The notes under the pieces are model-generated. The model worked only from the letters and a program-made list of their open reading frames with translations, did not search any database and was not told the DNA's origin. 9,744 nt of DNA from GCA-2729515 sp036336695 (GTDB lineage: Bacteria; Myxococcota_A; UBA9160; SMWR01): positions 1 through 9,744 of the forward strand of contig JAYZFQ010000083.1 in assembly GCA_036336695.1 (NCBI GenBank), in the 5' to 3' direction. Each line of letters starts with the position of its first letter. Position 1 is the first letter of the stretch. Below are positions 1 through 5,631 of the stretch, in pieces. Position numbers and translations under genes: made by a program.

Positions 1-367
1 CGAAGACCCCCACCATGATCGCGAGTTGCAACCAGAGGGTCAGCACCAGCCCCGAAAATTTCCCCAAAAGGAATTCTGCGCGCGTCAGCGGTTTCGACAG
101 GATCGTGTAGACCGTCCGCCGGTCGACTTCCCGGTGAATCAGGTTCACCCCGACGAAGATGGCAATGGCAACGCTGAAGATCCGCATCGCGGAAAGGCCG
201 ACGTTCTGAAGCACCCGGCCGCCCTCGACGTAGGTGAGAGCAGCCAGGAAGATTCCCGCACACATCATCGCCACGGCGAAGAAGAGCAGCGCGTACAACA
301 GCCGGTCGCGAACGGCCTCGCGCACCGTGTTCATTGCGATCGCCGACACCCGAGAGAGCGAACCCAT
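1..367 (-). CDS. ABC-2 type transporter permease (PilI-like), N-terminal part, cut by window edge
   Basis: Only the first 122 codons are present; the frame is open to base 1. The ATG at 367-365 overlaps the TGA of the ATPase gene (ATGA), and an AGGAGG Shine-Dalgarno lies about 8 nt upstream, inside the ATPase gene. The protein begins MGSLSRVSAIAMNTVREAVR. A hydrophobic segment at about 22-44 is followed by a second at about 60-77 and a third starting near 104. A loop at about 79-103 contains HREVDRRTVYTILSKPLTR, a pattern typical of bacterial ABC-2 permeases. It should form the membrane channel partner of the adjacent ATPase. Its place at the end of a pilA-led gene string matches PilI of Myxococcus xanthus, but the substrate cannot be read from the sequence. 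Family assignment is firm; the pilus role is inferred from synteny. Confidence 0.88.
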   Translation of the reverse strand, partial: MGSLSRVSAIAMNTVREAVRDRLLYALLFFAVAMMCAGIFLAALTYVEGGRVLQNVGLSAMRIFSVAIAIFVGVNLIHREVDRRTVYTILSKPLTRAEFLLGKFSGLVLTLWLQLAIMVGVF

Positions 368-1305
368 CACCTGCCCTCCTCCACGGCATGGAGAAACACC
401 GACTCCAGCGACCGCTGGAGCGGCGTCACCGAGATCACCCGAGCCCCCCCGTCGAGGGCCCACGCGATGGCGTCCTGCACATGTTTCTCCCGCAAGTGGA
501 CTTCCAGCCGATCCCCGTGACCCCGCAGCACCGCACCGAGTTCACGCTCCATCCGGACAGAGACCTCGGGCCGCACACCCGCGAGCACCAGGTCCGACTC
601 GGGCTCTCCTTCGCCCAGAAACGCATCAATCGCACCCTCGTGGCGAATCCGACCGTTCACGATGATCGCAACCCGGTCGCAGACCATCTCCACGTCCGGA
701 AGGATGTGCGTGTTCATGAAGACGGTCTTGCCCTCGTTGCGCAGCCGGAGAATGAGTTCCCGCACCTCCATGCGGCCGATCGGATCGAGACCGCTCATGG
801 GTTCGTCGAGGAACACGACACGCGGGTCGTGAACCAGCGCCTGGGCGATTCCGATCCGCTGGAGCATTCCCTTCGAGTACGTCCGCAGCCGCGCATCGGC
901 GGCGTGGCTCAGGCCTACCCAGCCGAGCAATTCGTCCACCCGTGCTTCCCGTTGCCCCCGGGACAACCCGCAGAGGCGGCCGTAGAACCCCAGGATCTCG
1001 CGGCCCGTGAGGTAGTCGTAGAAGTAGGGGTTCTCGGGAAGGAACCCGACGTGGCGACGGAACGCCGTCTCCCCCACGTCGCAACCCAGGATCGTGGCCC
1101 GTCCGGCGCTCGCCCGGATCAGGCCCATCAAAACCTTGAGCGTCGTGGTCTTCCCGGCCCCATTCGGACCGACGAAGCCGAAGATCTCCCCCTCCTGCAC
1201 TCCGAAGGAGATTCCGTGCAACACCCGCGTACGCCGGAGTCCGAAGCCCGTCCGGAACTCCTTTTCCAGGCCCTCAACGCAGACGATCGGATCTGAGCCG
1301 CGCAT
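367..1305 (-). CDS. ABC transporter ATP-binding protein (ABC-2/CcmA type, PilH-like)
   Basis: Nucleotide-binding subunit of an ABC-2 exporter, 312 aa. Walker A is GPNGAGKTT (46-54), the signature is YSKGM (143-147), Walker B is VVFLDEP (163-169), the D-loop is SGLDP and the switch His is H200. The usual Q-loop position reads FLPENPYF, so the glutamine is replaced, as I recall for many ABC-2 ATPases of this type. I chose the ATG at 1305 rather than a possible start at 1338. It overlaps the upstream TGA as ATGA and has GGGAG 7 nt ahead, and it starts the protein just before the ABC domain. The C-terminal 90 or so residues form the usual accessory domain. In M. xanthus the ABC genes pilH and pilI follow pilA and pilG and are needed for pilus-based motility; the same order is seen here. 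A general ABC-2 exporter unrelated to pili is the alternative. Confidence 0.93.
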   Translation of the reverse strand: MRGSDPIVCVEGLEKEFRTGFGLRRTRVLHGISFGVQEGEIFGFVGPNGAGKTTTLKVLMGLIRASAGRATILGCDVGETAFRRHVGFLPENPYFYDYLTGREILGFYGRLCGLSRGQREARVDELLGWVGLSHAADARLRTYSKGMLQRIGIAQALVHDPRVVFLDEPMSGLDPIGRMEVRELILRLRNEGKTVFMNTHILPDVEMVCDRVAIIVNGRIRHEGAIDAFLGEGEPESDLVLAGVRPEVSVRMERELGAVLRGHGDRLEVHLREKHVQDAIAWALDGGARVISVTPLQRSLESVFLHAVEEGR

Positions 1306-2261
1306 CACAGTTCTCCCACTTCGGAAGCTTGCCGCCAACGCGCGCGACGCTGGCGATCGGTTGCGTGTTCATGGGGCCGGTAGCGGGCTCCGTAGAACGA
1401 AGAGACGATCTCACCCGTTGCTTCGGAGAGTTCCCAGCTGAAATCGGGAAAATTGGGGTGGGCCGGGGGAAGTCGACGTAGCACCCCCGCTGGCGGGCCG
1501 ACCAACTCGTCGACGCGCTCGATGTCCCGACCCGTGCGCTCGACGAACAGACTGCGGGCATGGTCGAGCACGCGCGCGTTGCGCTCCGTATCCACTTCGT
1601 CGAGCGCCTTGAGGTACTCCGCCCGCGCGTAGGGATCCTGGGTCGACGCGACGAGGCCCTCGAGAAACGTTGCGACGTTCTCAAGACCACTCGACTCCTG
1701 GCGAAGCTTCGCCACCAGGCCCCCGATGTATCGCGGCGCGCCGGGAAGATGCACGACCGGCTCGAGAATATCGGCGGCCGCTGCATTGTCACCGAGGTAG
1801 AAGAAGTGATTGAAACCGAGATAGTGACGATTCCGCCACTCGGTCGGATGGTGCTCGATGCCGCGACGCAACAGGCGGTTCGCCGTCAGCACGTTCTCCC
1901 GGGTGTCCGTGAGCCACACCGCGGCAAAGCGATAGGCGTGCCCCACCCATGGGTCGAGGGTGGTCACGACGTCGATCAGACGCCCGATGGCGGTACGATC
2001 CAGTTCGCCGAGGCCCTCGTCGCCGCCGACGAGTTGCACGACCATGAGCCAGTAGTAATCGGAGAGCAGGCCGTCGAAGCCGAAAGTCGCGGCGCCGACG
2101 TGCGAAGCTTCGGGGACGAAGATACCGCCGCGCTCGAGCTTGAGCTCGGTGTCCATCGCCTGGTGGGCAACACCAGTGGCGAGAAGCGCGATGAGAAGTG
2201 TCACGGCGGGAACCGTCCGCTGCAGCGAACGTTTCCAACCCAGGCGCGGCTCACGCAGCAT
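1305..2261 (-). CDS. Membrane-anchored helical-repeat (TPR-like) protein in the PilG position
   Basis: The protein has 318 aa. A basic N-terminus (MLREPRLGWKR) is followed by one hydrophobic segment at about 16-34, probably a membrane anchor or uncleaved signal, then a long domain outside the membrane made of predicted helices. Recognisable stretches are SDYYWLMVVQLVGG (67-80), TTLDPWVGHAYRFAAVWL (100-117) and EWRNRHYLGFNHFFYL (141-156), spaced like degenerate tetratricopeptide repeats. The ATG at 2261 is 16 nt past the second pilin's stop with a GGAG about 10 nt upstream. A longer reading to 2414 would overlap the pilin gene with low-complexity basic sequence and is not credible. The stop overlaps the ATPase start (ATGA), so the two are translationally coupled. 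It sits where pilG lies in the M. xanthus pil cluster, between pilA and the ABC ATPase. Sequence homology to PilG is not claimed; no catalytic motif is visible. Confidence 0.85.
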   Translation of the reverse strand: MLREPRLGWKRSLQRTVPAVTLLIALLATGVAHQAMDTELKLERGGIFVPEASHVGAATFGFDGLLSDYYWLMVVQLVGGDEGLGELDRTAIGRLIDVVTTLDPWVGHAYRFAAVWLTDTRENVLTANRLLRRGIEHHPTEWRNRHYLGFNHFFYLGDNAAAADILEPVVHLPGAPRYIGGLVAKLRQESSGLENVATFLEGLVASTQDPYARAEYLKALDEVDTERNARVLDHARSLFVERTGRDIERVDELVGPPAGVLRRLPPAHPNFPDFSWELSEATGEIVSSFYGARYRPHEHATDRQRRARWRQASEVGEL

Positions 2262-2277
2262 GGCAGCGCGGCTCCGC

Positions 2278-2865
2278 TCAGTACTCGTCCGTGATCCGCT
2301 GGACGGCGACCTCGTTGTAGACCCCGGTCGCGGAACCGAGCCGCGTGGGCGCCCCAAAATCCAGCGCTCCGCCCATGCCCGAGCGACACTCGCCAGCAAC
2401 GCTGCTATCCGCATTGCGCTGGGGCTCCACGTACATCACGGCGGAAACCTTGTTGTTTCCATCGACGTCCCCGTAGGCCGTCGCGGTAAAGCAGAGGGTG
2501 CAGGTGCAGCTGGTGGAGGTGTTGGACTGGTAGGAGTAGAAGACCTCGCCTTCGGGAGACCAGCCGAGTTCCTCGTAGGCGCCCTCGGAGGCATCGTCCC
2601 ACTCCATCTTGCTGGTCCCGAGCCCCCCGTATGCAGCAGAGTCGGGCCACGGCAGTGCGGAGTCGTGGTAGGTCCCGCCAGTCGCCTGGTAGCCCTTTTG
2701 AGCGACCGCGAGGGCGGATAGGTTCGAATAGGATTCCGCGCGCCGCGACCGGGCCTGGTAACTCAAGAAGCCGGGAACTGCGATCGCAGAGAGCACGCCG
2801 ATCAGTGCAACCACGATCATCAACTCCACCAGCGTGAAGCCTCCTTGAAACCTGATTCTCCGCAT
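2278..2865 (-). CDS. Second type IVa pilin-like protein, Cys-rich
   Basis: A prepilin of 195 aa. The short basic leader MRRIRFQGG ends in Gly before FTLVELMIVV, so PilD-type peptidase should cut after G9, leaving an N-methylated Phe with the invariant Glu at mature position 5. The hydrophobic alpha-1 helix follows. The globular part has ELGWSPEGEVFYSY, which matches VVGWSPEGDVFFNY in the first pilin, so the two are paralogues. It also has the unusual cluster SCTCTLC, a further Cys near the C-terminus (GECRSG), and an aspartate-rich GDVDGNNK turn resembling a calcium loop. The ATG at 2865 is preceded by GGAGG 10 nt upstream; an upstream-extended start at 2910 would add residues before the leader and is unlikely. 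It follows pilA by about 100 nt and probably shares its transcript. It could be an alternative major pilin or a minor (tip) pilin. Confidence 0.92.
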   Translation of the reverse strand: MRRIRFQGGFTLVELMIVVALIGVLSAIAVPGFLSYQARSRRAESYSNLSALAVAQKGYQATGGTYHDSALPWPDSAAYGGLGTSKMEWDDASEGAYEELGWSPEGEVFYSYQSNTSTSCTCTLCFTATAYGDVDGNNKVSAVMYVEPQRNADSSVAGECRSGMGGALDFGAPTRLGSATGVYNEVAVQRITDEY

Positions 2866-2899
2866 CCTGGTTTCCCCTCCGAGTGGGCAGCGCCAGAGC

Positions 2900-2951
2900 A
2901 ACCGACGCAAGGAGGGCCGAGACCCCAGGTCCCGGCCCTCCCCAGTCGGTT
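2900..2951 (-). promoter_or_regulatory. Strong stem-loop between the two pilin genes (mRNA stabiliser or partial terminator)
   Basis: The inner inverted repeat 2911-2941 has arms of 9+1+4 bases and a 3-base loop. On the plus strand the single interrupting pair is A/C. In RNA of the minus (coding) strand it becomes a G-U wobble, giving 14 continuous pairs. An outer 7-bp stem (2900-2906 with 2945-2951) closes it. The structure starts about 14 nt after the pilA stop and ends about 20 nt before the second pilin's ribosome site. No U-run follows, so it is more likely a 3'-end stabiliser, processing site or attenuator than a full terminator. Confidence 0.75.
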
Positions 2952-2964
2952 CGATCGAGCCGTT

Positions 2965-3534
2965 CTAGAAAACGCTGTTGCCGGACTGGTCGGTGCAGCG
3001 ACGCACCTCCTCGTCCCCCTTCAAGGCAGCGCGCGTGCACTGACCCATCGCGGTACCGCCGGAACTCGTTCCGTGGGACTTGCCGTCCACGGCGTTGCCC
3101 TGGCCATCCGCCTTGTGATAGCCCCAGCGCTGCGCATCCTGGTCCGCGTCGATGTCCGCGGCGGCCGAGGCCATGTAGCCATCGTCGCCAGCAGCCGTCT
3201 CGACCGCGTAGTTGAAGAACACGTCACCCTCAGGCGACCATCCCACAACCTCGAAACCGGCATCCGGAACCGCGTGGGAGAACGTCGTCTTGACGTTGTC
3301 GCTGGTCGCCGTCGGCGAGGCGTCGGCCGAGACGTAGACCCCGTACTCGGCGTAGTAGGACTCCTCTGCCGTGCGAATTGCCGACAGGTTCGTCTTGCCT
3401 TCACTCGACTTCGCCTTCAACTGGAACCGCAGGAAGTTGGGAATCGCAATCGCCGCCAGGATCCCGATGATGGCGACGACGATCATCAGTTCGATGAGCG
3501 TGAAACCGCCGCGACGGGCGTTCAGCTTCTTCAT
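2965..3534 (-). CDS. pilA: Type IVa major pilin (PilA)
   Basis: A prepilin of 189 aa. Leader MKKLNARRGG precedes FTLIELMIVVAIIGILAAIA; cleavage after G10 and Glu at mature position 5 are both as expected for type IVa pilins. The alpha-1 helix leads into AKSSEGKTNLSAIRTAEESYYAEYG, typical of deltaproteobacterial PilA. The globular domain has VVGWSPEGDVFFNY, an Asp-rich DIDADQDAQRWG loop, and two Cys near the C-terminus (GQCTRAAL and VRRCTDQ) that could form the pilin disulfide loop. The ATG at 3534 has a perfect AAGGAG six bases upstream, so the reading back to 3687 is rejected. It is the first gene after a near-consensus sigma-54 promoter, as for M. xanthus pilA, which is under PilS/PilR control. 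It heads the operon with the second pilin and the PilGHI-like genes. Confidence 0.95.
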   Translation of the reverse strand: MKKLNARRGGFTLIELMIVVAIIGILAAIAIPNFLRFQLKAKSSEGKTNLSAIRTAEESYYAEYGVYVSADASPTATSDNVKTTFSHAVPDAGFEVVGWSPEGDVFFNYAVETAAGDDGYMASAAADIDADQDAQRWGYHKADGQGNAVDGKSHGTSSGGTAMGQCTRAALKGDEEVRRCTDQSGNSVF

Positions 3535-3560
3535 TTTTTTCTCCTTGTTGAACGTTTGTT

Positions 3561-3579
3561 CCGGCGACTCCAACGCCGG
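3561..3579 (-). promoter_or_regulatory. 5'-UTR hairpin of pilA mRNA
   Basis: CCGGCG (3561-3566) and CGCCGG (3574-3579) form a perfect 6-bp stem with a 7-base loop, between the predicted transcription start (about 3617) and the Shine-Dalgarno (3541-3546). A 5' stem of this kind commonly protects abundant mRNAs. That role is inferred. Confidence 0.5.
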
Positions 3580-3625
3580 CCGAACGGCCAGGCCAGAACG
3601 CCAAGTCCCCGTTCGCCACATATCC

Positions 3626-3644
3626 AGAGCAACGAACGTGCCAA
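3626..3644 (-). promoter_or_regulatory. Sigma-54 (RpoN) promoter of pilA
   Basis: Read on the minus strand the site is TTGGCACG-TTCG-TTGCTC. GG at 3642-3641 and GC at 3630-3629 are separated by exactly 10 nt, the spacing required by sigma-54. Only the purine before the spacer departs from the classical TGGCACG-N4-TTGC consensus. Transcription should start near 3617, giving a leader of about 83 nt. pilA genes of M. xanthus and Pseudomonas are known sigma-54/PilR targets, which fits. No convincing PilR enhancer site was recognised further upstream. Confidence 0.9.
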
Positions 3645-3795
3645 CCGCTTCCGTGTCTGTGCTCGCATCGGCAGGACCGCCCGCCAACGTGAGGCCGAAA
3701 TGGCGAATTCCCGGCCCGAGGCGATGCCGGGGAAATCCACCCGGAATGGGAGAAAGTGACGCTCCGGGGCACTCGAGGTTCCGGGAAACGTCACC

Positions 3796-3823
3796 TTGAC
3801 GGCCTCCGCGCGGGGGCTAGGAT
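3796..3823 (+). promoter_or_regulatory. Sigma-70-type promoter of tRNA-Glu
   Basis: TTGACG (3796-3801), a 16-bp spacer and TAGGAT (3818-3823) lie 18-45 bp before the tRNA. Start would be near 3830, leaving a leader of about 10 nt. The stretch after the -10 is almost purely G/C, as in stringently controlled stable-RNA promoters. Confidence 0.65.
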
Positions 3824-3840
3824 CGGCGCGCCCGCCTCGT

Positions 3841-3916
3841 GCTCCCATCGTCTAGCGGTTCAGGACGTGGCCCTCTCAAGGCCAAGACACGGGTTCGATT
3901 CCCGTTGGGAGCACCA
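3841..3916 (+). tRNA. tRNA-Glu (anticodon CUC)
   Basis: A 76-nt cloverleaf with encoded CCA. The acceptor stem GCTCCCA/TGGGAGC is 7 perfect pairs; the anticodon stem TGGCC/GGCCA (3868-3872, 3880-3884) encloses loop CTCTCAA with anticodon CTC at 3875-3877. The T stem ACGGG/CCCGT encloses TTCGATT. It reads GAG codons, which dominate in GC-rich genomes. The discriminator base is A where Escherichia coli tRNA-Glu has G. It is divergent from pilA and appears to share a transcript with the exonuclease gene starting 20 nt downstream. Confidence 0.96.
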
Positions 3917-3936
3917 GCACCCACCGGGAGGTCCGC

Positions 3937-4521
3937 TTGCCCGACTTCGCCTTCGCCTTCATGGACTGCGAGTTCGGGGGCCTCGACCCGGAGATCCACG
4001 ACATCACGGAAATCGCCGTGATCCTGACCGACTACCGGCTCGCGGAGCTCGCGAGCCAGGAGTGGAAGGTCCTCGCCAGGCTCGACCGCGTCAGCCCCGA
4101 GGCGGCCCAGATCAGCGGCTGGACGACCGAGGCCTGGGCAGATGCCCCCGACGTGCGGCAAGTGCTGACCGAAGTGGTCGCCATGCTGCCCGCCGGGTTC
4201 ACGGTCGTGCCCGCGGGGCAGAACGTACGGATGGACGTGATGTTCCTGGAGCGGGCGTTCAAGGCCTGCGAGATCCCCTATCCCTTCGACTATCACGTCA
4301 TCGATCTGGCGACGCTCTTCTACACCTGGTCACTCGCCGTGGGCGAGCCGGTCTCGGCGCTCTCGCTGCGCCAGGCCGCCCTGACCGCCGGGCTGATCGA
4401 CGGTGGGGTGCCCCACCGCGCGATGGCCGACGCCCGGCTGACCCTGGACACGTTCCGCCACTACGTCGGGCGGATCGCACCCCGGCCGCCGAGCGAGTCG
4501 ACCCCCAAAGGAGGGAGCTGA
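3937..4521 (+). CDS. DEDDh-family 3'-5' exonuclease (RNase T / DnaQ epsilon-like)
   Basis: A stand-alone exonuclease domain of 194 aa. Exo I is FMDCEFGGLDP with D10 and E12, Exo II is AGQNVRMDVMFLERAF with D100, and Exo III is HRAMADARLT with H160 and D165. All five DEDDh residues are present, so it should hydrolyse RNA or DNA 3' ends with two metal ions. The start is TTG at 3937, supported by GGGAGG five bases upstream; the next ATG (codon 9) would leave catalytic Asp at position 2. The Shine-Dalgarno begins only about 10 nt after the tRNA CCA end and no separate promoter fits in the gap, so it is likely read through from the tRNA. RNase T of this superfamily trims tRNA 3' ends, which makes a tRNA or small-RNA role attractive but unproven. 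A DNA repair or proofreading-like exonuclease is the alternative. Confidence 0.88.
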   Translation: MPDFAFAFMDCEFGGLDPEIHDITEIAVILTDYRLAELASQEWKVLARLDRVSPEAAQISGWTTEAWADAPDVRQVLTEVVAMLPAGFTVVPAGQNVRMDVMFLERAFKACEIPYPFDYHVIDLATLFYTWSLAVGEPVSALSLRQAALTAGLIDGGVPHRAMADARLTLDTFRHYVGRIAPRPPSESTPKGGS

Positions 4522-4577
4522 GGCTCCGAGAAGCTCGCTCGCCACAGGGCGGAACCTGGGAAGCAGCGGAAGCCGAT

Positions 4578-4615
4578 CGGCGCGGGCCGCGGGTCACCCG
4601 GACCCCGGCGCGCCG
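4578..4615. terminator. Possible hairpin between convergent genes
   Basis: CGGCGCG (4578-4584) and CGCGCCG (4609-4615) are 7-bp inverted arms around a small internal CGGG-TCA-CCCG hairpin. It sits in the 96-bp gap between the exonuclease stop and the stop of the opposing small gene, where a two-way terminator is expected. There is no T-run, so confidence is low. Confidence 0.35.
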
Positions 4616-4617
4616 CT

Positions 4618-4803
4618 CTAGCTCTTGGCAGGCGTCGTATTGCGCGCTCGGACGAGTTCCCAGAGCTTCCGACGCAAACGCTCCTTGAACTCCGGATCGA
4701 CCCGGACCCCAACCAGGTCGCCCTCAAGAAATTCCCGGAGTTCTTCCATGCTCGCTTCCATCGTCGTGTTTTCCGTTCGTCCTGTCTTTTCGTCGCCGTT
4801 CAT
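4618..4803 (-). CDS. Small helical protein downstream of ECF sigma factor
   Basis: A protein of 61 aa, highly charged, with no signal or membrane segment. The core is MEELREFLEGDL followed by VRVDPEFKERLRRKLWELVRAR, which should form one or two amphipathic helices. It lies about 63 nt after the stop of the sigma gene on the same strand, where many ECF factors have an anti-sigma gene. However, it lacks the anti-sigma zinc motif and any membrane anchor. I have an impression of similar short proteins beside sigma factors in related genomes but cannot verify it. The start is uncertain: ATG 4803 is chosen, a GTG at 4830 is possible, and ATG 4761 would leave 47 aa. A regulator that binds the sigma factor or a metal-free anti-sigma domain are the leading ideas. 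Confidence 0.7.
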   Translation of the reverse strand: MNGDEKTGRTENTTMEASMEELREFLEGDLVGVRVDPEFKERLRRKLWELVRARNTTPAKS

Positions 4804-4866
4804 CGTGTCGTTGCGCCCCCCTCGGCGCACCTGGGCTCGAGACTCACGCCAACAAGTCTCTCGGGT

Positions 4867-5487
4867 TCAGCCTGCAGCCAACAGACCCGAATCAATCGCC
4901 TCCACCAGCATCTTCTTCGTGCGGTAGAGACTCGAGCGCACAGCGTCGTTCGATCGCGAAACACGTTCCGCGATCTCATCGATGGATAGATCCTCGAAGT
5001 GCCTCAACCGAAAGGCCTCCGCGTGCCAAGCAGAAACCGACAGCAGCCGCTCCCGTAACACCTCTTCGCAGCGGTGCAGGTTCAGAGCATCTTCAGGTGT
5101 ACACTGGCTCGCCGATTCGTGCGACCGGACCAGTTCGTTCTTGGCGCGTTCGACCCGCAGGTCCTGCGCCTTGGAACGGCGAATGTGGTTGTTGGCCGTA
5201 TTCTTCGCGATGCCATAGAGCCACGACGAGAGCGACGACGTGCCCTTCCAAGCGCCGACGGACCGGTAGGCGACCGTAAAGACCTCCTGGACGACCTCCT
5301 CGACGTCGGACCGGTTGCGGAGCCGGAGGTAGACGAAGCCGTAGACCCGTTGGAAATACCGCTCATAGAGGGCATTGAAGTGCCGCTCGCTCGAGCGGAG
5401 GATGCCCTCGACGAGTTCTCGATCGCTCGCCTGAGCGGCCAGCTTGCGGACTTCCGATGTCGAAGAAAAAGGTGCCTGCCGGGGCAA
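4867..5487 (-). CDS. RNA polymerase ECF-type sigma factor (second of tandem pair)
   Basis: The protein has 206 aa. Region 2 covers about 36-104: HFNALYERYFQRVYGF, then DVEEVVQEVFTVAYRSVGAW and SSLSSWLYGIAKNTANNHIRR. Region 4 covers about 138-195, with helix-turn-helix DLSIDEIAERVSRSNDAVRSSLYR. I place the start at TTG 5487: GGAGGT lies six bases upstream and the protein then begins just before region 2. The frame stays open to a TTG at 5565, but that start has no ribosome site. It is clearly a paralogue of the next sigma upstream (shared ELVEGIL/ELVEQIL, QEVF, RCEEV, LYR blocks). The 144-nt gap between them carries a terminator-like hairpin and ATGTGG repeats, so it may be transcribed partly on its own. 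Stress or envelope-type targets are usual for ECF factors; nothing here fixes the regulon. Confidence 0.92.
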   Translation of the reverse strand: MPRQAPFSSTSEVRKLAAQASDRELVEGILRSSERHFNALYERYFQRVYGFVYLRLRNRSDVEEVVQEVFTVAYRSVGAWKGTSSLSSWLYGIAKNTANNHIRRSKAQDLRVERAKNELVRSHESASQCTPEDALNLHRCEEVLRERLLSVSAWHAEAFRLRHFEDLSIDEIAERVSRSNDAVRSSLYRTKKMLVEAIDSGLLAAG

Positions 5488-5584
5488 CGCGAAACCTCCG
5501 CGCGTCGACCCTTCCCAGTGAGGCGTCTCACCACGTCCTCGTAGGGTATGTGGCCCCTGGGACAAAGATGTGGCATGTGGTTAG

Positions 5585-5627
5585 AAAACCCCACTATTTG
5601 GGGGGTTTTCCCCTAGGGGGGGACCCC
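5585..5627 (-). terminator. Alternating G/C-run hairpins between the sigma genes (terminator or attenuator)
   Basis: On the minus strand, starting just after the first sigma gene's TAA, the order is GGGG, C7, TA, GGGG, AAAA, C6, AAATAGT, GGGG, TTTT. AAAACCCC/GGGGTTTT (plus 5585-5592 and 5602-5609) makes an 8-bp hairpin ending in four U, a Rho-independent-like terminator. The GGGG just before AAAA can instead pair with the same C6 run, so the shapes are mutually exclusive. Termination of the first sigma transcript is the simplest reading; attenuation of the second sigma gene is possible. Confidence 0.5.
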
Positions 5628-5631
5628 TACT

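Noticed and set aside
334..1296. 320-codon plus-strand open frame
   Set aside because: Antisense to the ABC ATPase, whose Walker and signature motifs are intact. No domain features of its own.
1560..2294. Plus-strand open frame of 244 codons
   Set aside because: Mirror of the helical-repeat protein gene. No ribosome site and no conserved pattern.
3841..3916. tRNA as an integration (att) site for a mobile element
   Set aside because: No integrase, no repeat of the tRNA 3' end and no change in composition downstream; the following gene looks native.
4839..4860. GAGACT/AGTCTC inverted repeat after the second sigma stop region
   Set aside because: Only 6 bp with a 10-base loop and no T-run. 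Too weak to call a terminator, though it lies between the sigma gene and the small ORF.
5018..5028. GTGCCA inside the second sigma gene as a third sigma-54 site
   Set aside because: The minus-strand -24-like TTGGCACG has no GC at the required 10-nt distance.
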